A DNA stretch of 64,000 bases from Zygnema cylindricum (lineage: Eukaryota > Streptophyta > Zygnematophyceae > Zygnematales > Zygnemataceae), in contig JBBHKE010003363.1 in NCBI GenBank assembly GCA_037447655.1, positions 108,595 through 172,594 on the forward strand, written 5' to 3'. Each line of letters begins with the position of its first letter. Within the stretch, counting starts at the first letter, position 1. Below are positions 44,101 to 55,775 of the stretch, piece after piece. The notes under the pieces were generated by a model. It was not told the origin of the DNA. It worked only from the letters and a program-made list of their open reading frames with translations, and made no database searches. A program made the translations under genes and the position numbers.

Positions 44101-45051
44101 GATATCTACTGGGATATGATCAAAATGTAAAAGGATATAGAGTTTATGATCTCAAAAAGAGAGGATATTATCCTAGTGAAGCATCTAGTGGTTATGGATG
44201 AAGGAAAATCTATAGATCCCTTTAAGCATACAAAGACAGTACAAATCAGATTTGAGTCAGAAAATTCTGATTACTTTGAGCTTCCTAACTATCCAAGATT
44301 TGAATAAGATGATGATCTTGCAGGCACAAATCAAATTGAGAAGGACCCAAATGTGAAAACCTTAGTATTAACTCCAACCAAAGCGGAAGACGTGGTGGGA
44401 AATCGACCCTGAAGCAAGGGATAGGGGAGAAGTAGAAACTGTTCGGAAGAATTCAAGAGAGCCATATATTCCGGCAACCGAGTTTGAGGGACGAAGAAGA
44501 AGTAGCAAAAGACTGCAAGAGAGGCAAGTTAACAATAAGGTAACCAAAGTGTCTCACCCTATTGAACCTCAAACTTAAAATGAGGTAAGGACTTGTCCTG
44601 AGAGAAACCGGGTGGAAGATAGCCATTAATGAGGAGATTGCCTCAATTATGGCTGCTGATACATGGGAATTGATGGATTGACCTCCTGACGAAAGCCATC
44701 TGGGGTGTAAGTGGGTATTTAAGTTGAAACTCAACCCGGATAACACCATTGAGTGCTACAGGCTCGGTTAGTGGCGAAGGGATTTACCCAAAAAAGAGGG
44801 AATTGACTACGAGGAGATTTTTGCTCTGGTCGTCAGGTTTCCTTCGGTTTGGATACTTCTCAGTATAGCACCAGCATAAGACATGGAAATACATCATATG
44901 GACGTCAAGACAACCTTCCTACATGGAGACTTGGAAGACGAAATTTTTATGTGATAGCCCGAAGGATTTGTGGAGCAAGGGGAGGGAAAGCAAGGTATGG
45001 CGATTGATCAAATCTTTGTATGGGCAAAAAACAGGCGCCCCGACAATGGAA
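44101..45051 (+). pseudogene. Copia A reverse transcriptase, N-terminal part
   Basis: It contains CKWVFKLKLNPDNTIE, KKEGIDYEEIFA and MDVKTTFLHGDLEDEIFM, the start of copia RT, with several stops. It is cut at 45,052 by element B. Confidence 0.85.
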
Positions 45052-45056
45052 CAAGA
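45052..45056. repeat. Target-site duplication CAAGA of element B (left)
   Basis: The same 5-mer follows the right LTR at 50,635-50,639. Confidence 0.93.
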
Positions 45057-45845
45057 TGTTGAATTTTGTGGCCTCACTCATCTTGCAACAATCTAGCTTC
45101 ACAAAGCAAAAACTCTCTCACAGGTCACTCAGGAAATCTTCCGAAGTCACAAAGAATTCACTCACAAAGTAAAAAGCACACTTGCTCAAATTTTCCTCTC
45201 CGAGAAGAATCACTTTATTATCTCCAAGTTCTCTTTACAAGGCTTCACTTATCTTTGTATCTCAACTCACACAGAGTTACAATGCTTTCTCACTATAGGG
45301 ACTCTTACTATCTCTTCAACTATGGTCACAACCAATTCTCCAATTGTATTGATTTGTCTACTTCTCCTACTTCATATATACTCTTTTCTACTCTACCCTT
45401 CTAGACATTCTAGACATTTCTAGCTCTAACTTATTGACAAGTGTCCTTCTCGTGGCTCTCCACGTCACAAGAACCTACTAGACATGTCCCCGAAACTCGT
45501 GGCTCTCCACGTCACAAGAACCTACTAGACATGTCCCCGAAACTCCAAGGAAACACTTAGGAACCACCTCGGAAAAGTCCATACCGTTTCCTGTGGAACC
45601 TTCTAGAAGCTTCTGCTTTGCACGCCTGTAACTTTTGATCTACGTATCCAAATCTTGCTCTCTATAGCTCGTTCGAAAGCTCTTTCTCTGTAGATAAAGA
45701 TCGTCTGGTCGCGTGCTCGATTTAACCATTTAACAAGAAAGTTATTCCACTTTGCACTTCTGCACTGTGCTTCTCCATTGCGCCACTGCGCTCTCTCCCT
45801 TTAATGCACTATCTTCTGAACTAACTTAGGATTACTTTCTCAACA
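45057..45845 (-). repeat. 3' LTR of element B
   Basis: It contains a 47-bp tandem duplication (ctcgtggctctccacgtcac...) near 45,440-45,540 that is also in the other LTR. Confidence 0.95.
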
Positions 45846-45854
45846 CCCCCTCTT
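45846..45854 (-). promoter_or_regulatory. Polypurine tract of element B
   Basis: AAGAGGGGG on the minus strand, directly against the 3' LTR. Confidence 0.85.
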
Positions 45855-45868
45855 AATCATTAGTTAGT

Positions 45869-47668
45869 TCAATGATGACTTACAAGTCCAAATAACTCAT
45901 TACACAAATTTACTTTCTCTCTTGAGATTGCCTTTGTCAAACTATCCGCCGCTTGCATGCTCGTATGCACATACTCAAATTTTATCTCTTTACTTTCAAC
46001 ATATTCTCTAACAAAATGAAATTGAATGTCAATATGCTTTGTGCGAGCATGATAAACGGGATTTTTCATGAGAGCAATACTTCCTTGATTATCCGAGTAT
46101 ATCACCGTTGTTCCTTGCTCGAATCCCGCCTCTTTAAAGAACGCCCTTAACCATATGGCTTCCTTCGTAGCGTGTGTTGCTGCCATATATTCGGCTTCCG
46201 TGCTCGATAGGGCAACCGTCCTTTGTCTTCGGGAGCTCCAACTTATTGCTGCGCCTCCGCATGTAAAAACATATCCGGTCGTGCTTCGCCGTGTGTCTTC
46301 GTCGCCTCCCCAATCTGAGTCGACATATCCGGTGAATTCTACGGATTCTCCTCTCTTGAATTTTAAACCGAAATTCACCGTTCCTTTGAGGTAACGCAAA
46401 ATTCTTTTCACGGCTTGCCAATGTATAATTCCCGGATTCTCCATGAATTGGGAAACACTCCCAACCGCCGCAGCCAAATCCGGTCTCGTTGCTACCATCA
46501 AATACATCAAGCTCCCGACCGCTTCTCGATACGGTACTTCCTTCATTTGCTCCCTTTCGTCCTCGTTCGTTGGACACATATTTTTCGTGAGCTTCAGCCC
46601 CGTGTCCATTGGTGTGCTCACCGGCTTGCAATTCTCCATATTAAATCGCTTGAGGACTTCTCTCGCGTACTTCTCTTGGTGCATGGTCACCTCGCCTTTC
46701 TCTTTATCAATATCCACTTTAATTCCCAACAAATAATTAGTTTCTCCTAAATCACTCATTTCAAACTTACTTTTGAGAAACCTTTTAACTTTCAAAATTT
46801 CATCATCGAGATAACCAAAGATGTTCACATCATCCACATAGATAGACACAATTGTGAGAGATTTTCCTACTCCACGCTTATACACCGCTCTATCCGTCTC
46901 AAATCTCTCAAAGCCTTCCTTTTTCATTTCACCGTCGATACGGTGATTCCAACACCGTGGTCCTTGTTTAAGACCATAGAGAGGCTTCTTTAACTTGCAC
47001 ACAAGGTCCTCCTCTCCCTTCTTCACCATGCCTTCCGGTTGCTCCATATAAATTTCCTCGTCAAGCTCTCCATTGAGGAACGCCGTCTTCACGTCCATTT
47101 GATGCATCTTCATGCCCTCCAATGCGGCAATCGCGACCAAACTCCTTAAGCTTGAAAATTTCACAACCGGTGCAAAAGTTTCATTGTAGTCAATCCCCTC
47201 CTTTTGGGAATATCCCTTCGCGACTAAACGGGCTTTGTAACGCTCCACGGTCCCGTCCGCCTTCCTCTTAATTTTGTAGACCCATTTGCAACCGACAATA
47301 TTTTTCCCCTCCGGTCTTGGGACGAGTTCCCACGTGTCATTGTCATAGAGACTCCTCATTTCGTCGTCCATAGCCGCCCTCCATTTTTGTGCTTCGGCAC
47401 ACGTAATCGCCTCTTGAAAACTCTGCGGCTCCTCCTCTTCCGTAAGAAAACAATATGCAAATCCGGCAAATTCCTCATTCACACCACCAAGTCTCGTAGC
47501 GGTTAATCTCTTTGGTGTTGTTCTCACTCTTCCGGATCTCCTCGGTGCCTGCGGGCTTGTTTCCGGAGTTGAATTTGCCTCATCCGTCTCGGGTGGAGTG
47601 CTAGTCGAACTCGAAGGACTTGCTTCTTCTTCCACCTCCACCTCCTCTTCATGCTCCTTAATTTCCAT
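45869..47668 (-). CDS. Element B reverse transcriptase-RNase H region
   Basis: One open frame of 599 codons, the C-terminal part of the copia polyprotein. It has an acidic linker, then RT (WELVPRPEGKNIVGCKWVYK, MDVKTAFLNGELDEEIYM, KKPLYGLKQ, catalytic SIYVDDVNIFG, LGIKV), then RNase H (YVDSDWGGD, SSTEAEYMA, YSDNQGSI, KHIDIQFHFVRE). The usual copia YVDDM/L appears as YVDDV. It converts element RNA to DNA inside virus-like particles. It joins the integrase frame through a short frameshift near 47,670-47,820. The region looks intact. Confidence 0.95.
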   Translation of the reverse strand: MEIKEHEEEVEVEEEASPSSSTSTPPETDEANSTPETSPQAPRRSGRVRTTPKRLTATRLGGVNEEFAGFAYCFLTEEEEPQSFQEAITCAEAQKWRAAMDDEMRSLYDNDTWELVPRPEGKNIVGCKWVYKIKRKADGTVERYKARLVAKGYSQKEGIDYNETFAPVVKFSSLRSLVAIAALEGMKMHQMDVKTAFLNGELDEEIYMEQPEGMVKKGEEDLVCKLKKPLYGLKQGPRCWNHRIDGEMKKEGFERFETDRAVYKRGVGKSLTIVSIYVDDVNIFGYLDDEILKVKRFLKSKFEMSDLGETNYLLGIKVDIDKEKGEVTMHQEKYAREVLKRFNMENCKPVSTPMDTGLKLTKNMCPTNEDEREQMKEVPYREAVGSLMYLMVATRPDLAAAVGSVSQFMENPGIIHWQAVKRILRYLKGTVNFGLKFKRGESVEFTGYVDSDWGGDEDTRRSTTGYVFTCGGAAISWSSRRQRTVALSSTEAEYMAATHATKEAIWLRAFFKEAGFEQGTTVIYSDNQGSIALMKNPVYHARTKHIDIQFHFVREYVESKEIKFEYVHTSMQAADSLTKAISREKVNLCNELFGLVSHH

Positions 47669-47669
47669 A

Positions 47670-48760
47670 TCCTCAAATGACTCCTCTTTAGCCTCTTGTT
47701 TTTCATGGACAATAACATCTCGGCTTGATACGACCTTTTGCTTTTTCGTATCCCAAAGCGATACGCCTTTCTCGCCGCATCATATTCCAACGAAAACTCC
47801 CGTCCAACTTTTCTTATCAAACTTCTTTCGCTTTTGTGAAGGAATAAAATACGCTCGCTTTGCAACCGAACACTCGCAAGTGTTGCACACTCGGCTTGTA
47901 GCCACTCCATGCCTCCTCGGGGGTAACGTCTTCTAAGTTTGCGCTTGGTGACCGATTCTTAACATGCACGGTGCAATAAATCGCCTCGGCCCAAAATGAC
48001 TTGTCGAGGTCCGCCGAGTGGACCATAGCTCGTGCACCCTCCACCAACGTTCGGTTTAATCTTTCGGCCACTCCGTTTTGTTGCGGGCTATAAGGGGTAG
48101 TAAATTCTTGCCGAATTCCCTCCTTCTTACAAAACGACTTAAAAGCTCCTGAGGTGTATTCTCCGCCGTTGTCGGATCGTAGCGCCTTCACCTTCTTTTC
48201 GAATATTTCTCGGCTTCGGCCTTAAACTCCTTAAACTTCTCGAGAGCTTCCCGTTTCTCCCTCATGAAGTAAATCCACACTTTCCTCGTACAATCGTCCG
48301 TGAAAGTGATGAATATTTACTCCCTCCAAGACTCCTCGGGTGCGGTCCACTTATGTCCGTGTGGACAAGCTCAAGCTTCTCCCGAGTTCTTCTCTCCTCC
48401 GTGCGTTTTAAACGGCTCTCTATGTTGTTTCCCCTCCAAACAACCGTCACACACCCCCGTTAGAGTTCCACTAACTCCTTCAAGCCCCTTCACCATTTTC
48501 TTCTCAATTAACTTCTTTAAGTTGGCCTCTCCTAAATGCGCAAACCTTTTATGCCATAAACTAAAGGACTTTAACTCACTTGAATTTCCCTCGGCAATAA
48601 ATGATCCCCCTCTCACTCTTGGTATCCTTACTCTTAACTTAAATAAATTCCCTTCCGCTATTCCTTCACCTTTTACTCTACCCGTGCTCTCTTCAATAAT
48701 CTCACACTTATACTTCTCTTTAAATACAACTCTATGTCCAAACTTCACGGCATGGATCAC
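47670..48760 (-). pseudogene. Element B integrase, frameshifted
   Basis: Three overlapping frames carry the pre-integrase finger (WHKRFAHLG, CDGCLEGKQH), the first Asp (ELVHTDISGPHPRSLGG), the second Asp (LRSDNGGEYTSGAF), Glu (SPQQNGVAERLNRTL) and the tail (YKPSVQHLRVFGCKA). At least two small shifts near 48,200-48,380 separate them. Confidence 0.9.
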
Positions 48761-48777
48761 ACTAAATAAATTCTTCT

Positions 48778-49842
48778 TTAATTGCGAGTATAAAACACAT
48801 TTTTCAAAGTGACTCGGTTTATACCTCTACCCGTGGGTAAATCTACTCTCACATCACCCTCCATATTTACCTCTAAAGACTCATTATTAGCAACAATAAT
48901 TCTTTTTGGTGTATCCAATTTAGTGAGAGTTACAAACAACGACTTTTCATTACACATATGATGCGTTGCTTCCGAGTCTACAATCCAATCACTTGAACTT
49001 CCCTTCTTCTCCACGAGATTTGCTTGTTGAAGTTCCACGGTCATCGCGTTGCCTTTCTTGTGTTTGCACTCATACGCTCGATGACCCTCCTTTCCGCAAT
49101 TGTAGCATGCCGTGACTCCCTCCCTTCGGCCTCTCATTTGCCTTCTTCGATAGTCCGGCAATTCTTCGCCATGTGGACCCGCTTTGCCGCAATTGTAGCA
49201 CTTCCTCATAGTAGTGCTCTTGCGTCCTTTTGTGAAAAGCGCCGAATCTCCCGACTCCTCACTTTCTCCATGCTTTGAGGTCGAGCTCCTCTTGTAGTAG
49301 CCGACTTACGACGTACTCCAACTTTAACTCCTCTTGTGTTTTTTAACGCCGTCACGAGCATTTTATATTCACTTGGGAGGCTCCTCAATAACGTAAGCAC
49401 GAGGTCTTCTTCGTCTTGTTTCTTTCCGACCGCCGTTAGTTGCTCCGGCAAGCTCCTTAAGTCGATTCACGTGCGTTTGAATCGAGTCCGTCTCCTTCAT
49501 CTTAAAGGTGGCAAGTTTCTCCTTTAATTGCAACACATTTGCCGTTCCCACTATCTTCATACACCTTGAGCAAGGTGTCCCACATCCCCTTTGCCGAATC
49601 GCATCCTAAAATGTGGGATACTTGAGTGTCGTCAAGACTCAACAAAATGTACCTTTGGCCTCTTCCTCCTTTCCTTGCCACACCACAAGCTCGTCTTGTG
49701 CCGCCGGTGCCGGGTCGGTTCCATCAACATGTCCCCATAGTTTCTTCATCTTGAGCACTTGCTTAATTTTCGCTTTCCATATGTGGGAAATTTGCTCCAG
49801 CAAACTTGGAGAAACTTCATGGCTTCGTTTGCTCCAATACCA
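48778..49842 (-). pseudogene. Element B gag and protease, frameshifted
   Basis: Gag pieces: TDSIQTHVNRLKELAG, LLRSLPSEYKMLVTAL, two zinc knuckles (one damaged after CYNCGKAG, one intact, CYNCGKEGHRAYEC). The protease reads DWIVDSEATHHMC, so the catalytic D-S-G triplet is D-S-E. Several one-base shifts break the frame. It starts just after the primer site. Confidence 0.88.
49831..49842 (-). promoter_or_regulatory. Primer binding site of element B
   Basis: On the minus strand TGGTATTGGAGC directly follows the 5' LTR. It is two changes from TGGTATCAGAGC, the complement of the 3' end of plant initiator tRNA-Met. Confidence 0.85.
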
Positions 49843-50634
49843 TGTTGAATTTTGTGCGCCTCACTCATCTTGCAACAATCTAGCTTCACAAAGCAAAAAC
49901 TCTCTCACAGGTCACTCAGGAATCTTCCGAAGTCACAAAGAATTCACTCACAAAGTAAAAGCACACTTGCTCAAATTTTCCTCTCCGAGAAGAATCACTT
50001 TATTATCTCCAAGTTCTCTTTACAAGGCTTCACTTATCTTTGTATCTCAACTCACACAGAGTTACAATGCTTTCTCACTATAGGGACTCTTTACTATCTC
50101 TTCAACTATGGTCACAACCAATTCTCCAATTGTATTGATTTGTCTACTTCTCCTACTTCATATATACTCTTTTCTACTCTACCCTTCTAGACATTCTAGA
50201 CATTTCTAGCTCTAACTTATTGACAAGTGTCCTTCTCGTGGCTCTCCACGTCACAAGAACCGACTAGACCATGTCCCCCGAAACTCGTGGCTCTCCACGT
50301 CACAAGAACCTACTAGACATGTCCCCGAAACTCCAAGGAAACACTTAGGAACCACCTCGGAAAAGTCCATACCGTTTCCTGTGGAACCTTCTAGAAGCTT
50401 CTGCTTTGGCACGCCTGTAACTTTTGATCTACGTATTCAAATCTTGCTCTCTAAAGCTCGTTCGAAAGCTCTTTCTCTGTAGATAAAGATTCGTTTGCTC
50501 GCGTGCTCGATTTAACCATTTAACAAGAAAGTTATTCCACTTTGCACTTCTGCACTGTGCTTCTCCATTGCGCCACTGCGCTCTCTCCCTTTAATGCCTA
50601 TCTTCTGAACTAACTTAGGATTACTTTCTCAACA
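49843..50634 (-). repeat. 5' LTR of element B
   Basis: Near-identical to 45,057-45,845, ending TTCTCAACA and followed by the target duplication CAAGA. Confidence 0.95.
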
Positions 50635-50639
50635 CAAGA

Positions 50640-51117
50640 AGCTTGATGAGTTTCTTACAAGTTTGGGATATATATATTCGGATCAGCTCAGATCACTCAA
50701 TTTATTTGTTTGAGGATGAGGAAGGAATTACTTTTATTCCAATTTAGGTTGATGATTTGCTTGTTTTAAGTAAATGTGTGGATAAAATAAATAAGTTGAA
50801 AAATGATCTAAAAGGAAGATTTGAGATGAAGCATATGGGAAAAGCAAGGTAATTTTGGGAATTCAGGTTGAGAGAGACCGAGATAGGAAAATAATAAGAT
50901 TAACTCAAAAGGAGGCCATTGGAAATATGTTAGAAAAAATCCAAATGGACAAGGCTAATAGTTGTACCACACCTATAGAATAAAAGAAGGGAAGAGAGGG
51001 GAGTGTGGAAGATGGAGTTATAATCCTAGATGATGAGGTAGGCCCTAATAAGAGAAAAAAAATTATGCAGACCATCCCTTATAGACAAGTAGTGGGCAGC
51101 CTAATATATTTCATGAA
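50640..51117 (+). pseudogene. Copia A reverse transcriptase, C-terminal part
   Basis: It resumes copia A after element B: LDEFLTSLGYIYSDQ, then DRDRKIIRLTQKEAI and YRQVVGSLIYFMNC, with stops in between. It is cut by element A2 at 51,118. Confidence 0.85.
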
Positions 51118-51122
51118 TTGTA
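51118..51122. repeat. Target-site duplication TTGTA of element A2 (left)
   Basis: The same 5-mer follows the right LTR at 56,755-56,759. Confidence 0.92.
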
Positions 51123-52350
51123 TGAAACTCTGAGACCTCCATTGGACCTCAGAGTATGCAGATCCAAAAGAAGCTAATCTAGATAGTGCCGACTCCAAGT
51201 TAATATAAACCCAAATGACTGACCCCTCTTGACAGTCACAATCCCAATATAGATTCACCCCTGTGAAATAACACTTTCTGATGTGCTCAGTTCCACCACA
51301 GAATGCAAAGTTAGAATATGAGATTTGGACACATTCACCCACTTTGACTTTCCCTTATAAATGCAGCCACCCTGGCTGACAAAAACTCCGACCGACTACA
51401 CCCTTGTGTAGCCTGGACTCCCCTGAGTACGCAGCAAAAAGAATCACTGAAAATGGTCAAGTAAAATGATAGTTATTGGCTGGCCAAAGTTTGCCATTTA
51501 TACAGAGTGCTCTCTGGGAGAGGCAGCTGCCTACCCAAAATTTTTATAAGTCCCTATTCCCTCTCCTAAAACTCTATCTACTGAAGTACGGCACCAATCA
51601 AATTACTGTATCGTACAGAAAAGTACAGGTGCCGGTGTACTTTATGTACGGCCGTTGTACGACATGGCCAAAATGTCAGACACGTGTCAAATACAGGATT
51701 AGTTCTTGTAATCTCCGGAATTCCCGTAGTCCAATGTTCTCACGCCACGTGTCATCTGACGTGGCAAAGACCAAAAAACGCCAAAAAATGCCTTTTCTCG
51801 TGATCGCGGTGCCCTATCGTGGCCGTCCGATCAAAACCGACTATAATCCTAGCCGCTGAAAATTCGGACGCGCGGTATTTGTTTCGCTATCGAAACAAAT
51901 GCACGGTATTTGTTTCGCTATCGAAACAAATGCGCGGTATCCGTTCTGTCCACATACCGTATTTCGTACTAAATCAAACTGTATCTATGTACTAAGTATC
52001 TATTAGCCGTTTAACGGATTAATCTACATATAACGATTTATATATTTATCAAACCCTACATATCGTAATATCTGGTCTTAGACTTAGCGGCTAGAGCTAA
52101 CGGCTAATGCGGATTGACGGGACGGTTGGTACCAGGATCAATTCATGGGTCCGTCAACTAACTTTTGGTAAGTCTACCTATTTCAACCCCTGTCTTCTCT
52201 AGAGAGCCTAGGCAACTATGGCTTTAGCTCCCTATCTAGCCTTCAGTGACTACAACAAGTGTAGGGGCTTGGATAGGGGAGGTTAGAGGCAGACCGCCTC
52301 AGCTCCTTTTCTATCCTAATACAGACCTAGAAAATACTCAAATATCTACA
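51123..52350 (-). repeat. 3' LTR of element A2
   Basis: 1,228 bp, TG...CA type (minus strand TGTAGATATTTG to AGAGTTTCA). The polypurine tract AAGGGGAG lies at 52,351-52,358. Confidence 0.9.
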
Positions 52351-52358
52351 CTCCCCTT

Positions 52359-54332
52359 ATTTTCTAGTCTATTTTCTTTCAACTTCCACAAACAAGGTAA
52401 ACAAACACCCCCTCCCCTTTTTTTTCTTTTCTTTTTCCTTTTTCCTTTTCCTTTCATAAAACTTAAGTATTTAACACAGTGCATTAAATGAAACTGAAAT
52501 GATAATTGCATCACACATTTTATTTAACATCCCATTTTTCATAAATCCGATCAAAGATTTATCCACTTCATCACTCTTTTATCCACACACAAACCGATTT
52601 CCCTCTTGCGATCCAATCTGCCAGCCCCATTTCCAATCTGCAACATACACCCAGATGCTAACCCTTTTACAGGCACATCTTCACAAGTGACGTCACACCA
52701 AGTAGTGATGTCAAATCCATCCACCCCCAAATATTCCCAAAAAACACTAGTCCCCACTAAGTTCCTCATAAGATCTACATCTTTCGTACTCATAGTTTTT
52801 ATCCATGATAATTACCCCATTTTCTGAACTTCCCTCACTCTCTCCCATGGAATTCTTTCCACTATTACTTTCTAATTTAATTCCCAATAAATATTTCTTC
52901 TCCCCTAAACCTTTAATCAAATTATTTCCTCTTCTCCCCTATCCTTTGAACCTCTTCGAGTTTCACTTCTCCCCTTTCCTCGGAATCTGTTGAAGTCTCC
53001 CTTTCCAACCAGTTTTCTGGTTCCCTATTATCTATAAAATTATCTTGATTAATTTTATCTTTCCCGTTTTCACTTATGGATCCTAGAACTGACTTTCTCA
53101 TTTCTAAGTCATACACTCTACACTCCTCGACATCCTCAAGTACGTGCTCTCTCTTTACTTCCCTTATACCTCCAAAAGCACACTGTTGCCTTCGTGCAAT
53201 TACTGTGTGCTTTTCTTTCTTCCCCATATTACTAATCCAGAGAAGCTCTAAAATATCTTCATCCTCTTTCTCCTCTTCCCCTTCTTCCTCCTCATCCACA
53301 TTCCAACTTCTAAGTTTTTCCAAACAAGGGCATTCCTCCATATAATGACCCTCTTCCCTACAAATGAAGCAAGCCCCCTTTTTCAAAGCTCCCCTTTCTT
53401 TTCCTCTCCCTCTCTTTCCACCAAAGTTTCGATAAGGTTTTACCTTTGTCTTTCTTTCTCTCATCACGCTTCCGCTCGTCACAACCGTTCCTCTCATCAC
53501 GCTTCCGCTCGTCACCGCCGTTCCTCTGATCACGCTTCCGCCAATCACCACTAGCTAAAAATGCATTGACCCTGTCCTTTCCCCTACAAAGCTCCAAAGT
53601 GCTTTCCTTCACAAGAATTATCCCCATGGTAAAGCTCCAAGTCCATGAGGAGCCATCCATTGCCTGCATACGATAAATGATGTTTTCGTACTTATCTGGA
53701 GTTTCATAAGTAGTGTATTATTCTTACTCTCCTCAGATTCTACATATCCCGCACTAGTAAGCTCAACGTATAACGCAGCAATATCATTGCAAAACTCTAT
53801 CATGCTACCGCCTTTATAAACGTAGGCATCTATTTCCTGTTTTACTAATTGCTGCCTCTGAATAGTCTCACTCTTATAAATCTGAGTTAGTGCTTCCCAT
53901 ATATTTGAAGCTTTGGTTAGACTTAAAAGGAGTGATAGCTATCGACTTAGACACATATCTAAGTATGAGATGTTTTGCTATAGTGTTTTGTATTCCCATA
54001 TTTTTTGTGTCATTTTCTTCAGTTTTAATCCCTACATGGTGGTACCATAGCTGAGAGCCTAGCTCCCCTCACCATAGGTGTACCTTTTTCCTTCTCCCCT
54101 ATTTCCTATCCACGGAAAGATTTTTCCCTTCACCTTCCGTTGCATCTGAGCTCCGGTTGATATTCTAGGCAGCCTCAGATGAATCTCCATAGTAAGCTCC
54201 TCCAAAGCCAGGTGGCGGACATCTCACTTGTCTCGAAACAATTCCCTATAAGTGTTTCTCAAAAAGCAATCCCGCCATTGTAAAACTCCAAATAGGTGAA
54301 GTTTGTTCCATCAAACATAGGCAACCCTAGAT
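52359..54332 (-). pseudogene. Element A2 gag and attached acidic region
   Basis: From about 53,803 it reads MIEFCNDIAALYVELTSAGY and LLMKLQ, then a basic DERKRDERNG repeat coded by a 30-bp tandem repeat (53,460-53,550), then the zinc knuckle CFICREEGHYMEEC, an acidic stretch, and QQCAFGG, the point where copia A goes on to its protease. Instead A2 continues with about 90 charged residues to a stop near 52,922. At least two frameshifts. A weak frame at 52,551-52,793 (ITTWCDVT) is unassigned. Confidence 0.82.
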
Positions 54333-54347
54333 GGTGGGCCCATAACC
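54333..54347 (-). promoter_or_regulatory. Primer binding site of element A2, half-tRNA type
   Basis: The plus strand shows GGTGGGCCCATAACC, identical over 15 bases to the anticodon arm of plant initiator tRNA-Met. It is directly against the 5' LTR. Confidence 0.85.
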
Positions 54348-55162
54348 TTAAACTCTGAGAACTCCATTGGCCCTCAGAGTATGCAGATCCAAAAGAAGCT
54401 AATCTAGAGAGTGCCGACTCCAAGTTGATATAAACCCAAATGACTGACCCCTTTGACAGTCACAATCCCAATATAGATTCACCCCTGTGAAATAACACTT
54501 TCTGTGTGCTCAGTTCCACCATAGAATGCAAAGTTAGAATATGAGATTTGGACACATTCACCCACTTTGACTTTCCCTTATAAATGTAGCCACCCTGGCA
54601 GACAAAAACTCTGACCGACTACACCCCTGTGTAGCGTGGATCCCGTGAGTCCGCAGCAAAAAAAATCACTAAAAATGGTCAAGTAAATTGATAGTTATGG
54701 CTGGCCAAAGTTTGCCATTTATACAGAGTGCTCTTTGGGAGAGGCAGCTGCCTACCCAAAATTTTCTAAGTCATATTCCCTCTCTAAAACTCTATCTACT
54801 GAAGTACGGCACCAATCAAATTACTGTATCGTAGAGAAAAGTATAGGTGCCGGTGTACTTTATGTACGGCCGTTGTACAACATGGCCAAAATGTCGACAC
54901 GTGTCAAATCAGGATTAGTTCCTGTAATCTCCGGAATTCCCGTAGTCCAATGTTATCACGCCAGGTGTCTGTTGATATTTGATTATTTTCTAGGTCTGTA
55001 TTAGAATAGAAAAAGAGTTGAGGCGGTCTGCCTCTAACTCCCCTTCTCCAAGCCCCCACACTTGTTATAGTCACTAAAGGCTGGAAAGGGAACTAGAGTT
55101 ATGGCTACCTAAACTCTCTAGAGAAGACAGGAAGTGAATTAGGTAGATTTAACAAAATATAC

Positions 55163-55240
55163 TTGACGGACCCAGGTATTGAACCTGGAACCTGCCGTCC
55201 GACAAGTCGGCGTAGTCGTTGCCTTTAACCGTTAAACCTT
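55163..55240 (-). other. tRNA-like segment (A box, B box, T-arm) antisense in LTR
   Basis: On the minus strand it has an A-box-like ggtttaacggttaaaggc and a T-arm CCAGGTTCAATACCTGG (5-bp stem, 7-base loop; B box GGTTCAATACC), followed by gtccgtcaa, which pairs with an upstream part of the segment. Equivalent segments occur in other family A LTRs. There is no proper 5' acceptor, so it is not a tRNA gene. Confidence 0.6.
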
Positions 55241-55775
55241 GAACTAGTGTTACATTACATTAGGTTTGATTACATTCTAAATTGTTACGCGTAGACTAAA
55301 TCGTTTAATGGGAAATAGATTTTTAGTACATAGATACCGTTTTAATATAGTACGGAGTACAGTACGGATACAAAACGGATACCGCGCATTTGTTTCGTTA
55401 GCGAAACAAATACCGCGCGTCGAATTTCAGCGGCTAAGATTATAGCCGGTTTTTGATCGGACGACCGCGATAGGTGCCGCGATCACAGAACATGTACTTT
55501 TGGCGTTTTTGAGCCATCGCCACTTCATGTGACACGTGGCGCGACAATGTTGGATTGCGGCGACTCCGGAGATTGCGGGAACGAATCCGTCTATGACACG
55601 TGTCGACAATTTGGCCATGTTGTACAATGGCGTACATAAAGTACACCGGCACCTGTACTTTTCTGTAAGACACAGTAATTTGATTGGTGCCGTACTTCAG
55701 TAGATAGAGTTTTAGAGGGGAAATAGGACTTAGAAAATTTTGGGTAAGTAGCTGCCTCTCCCAGAGAGCACCTTC

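Larger units (their letters stand above)
45057..50634 (-). mobile_element. Copia element B, full-length, young
   Basis: It has LTRs TGTTGA...TCAACA of 789 and 792 bp, near-identical, flanked by CAAGA. The primer site, gag, protease, integrase, RT and RNase H are all present on the minus strand. Differences between the LTRs are mostly single-base length changes. Breaks in gag and integrase are also small indels, so some may be sequencing errors. Confidence 0.96.

Noticed and set aside
46134-46750. Frames on both strands overlapping the element B RT
   Set aside because: Shadows of the 599-codon RT-RNase H frame.
55163-55240. A genuine tRNA gene
   Set aside because: There is no 5' acceptor strand or clear anticodon arm, and it repeats in every family A LTR.
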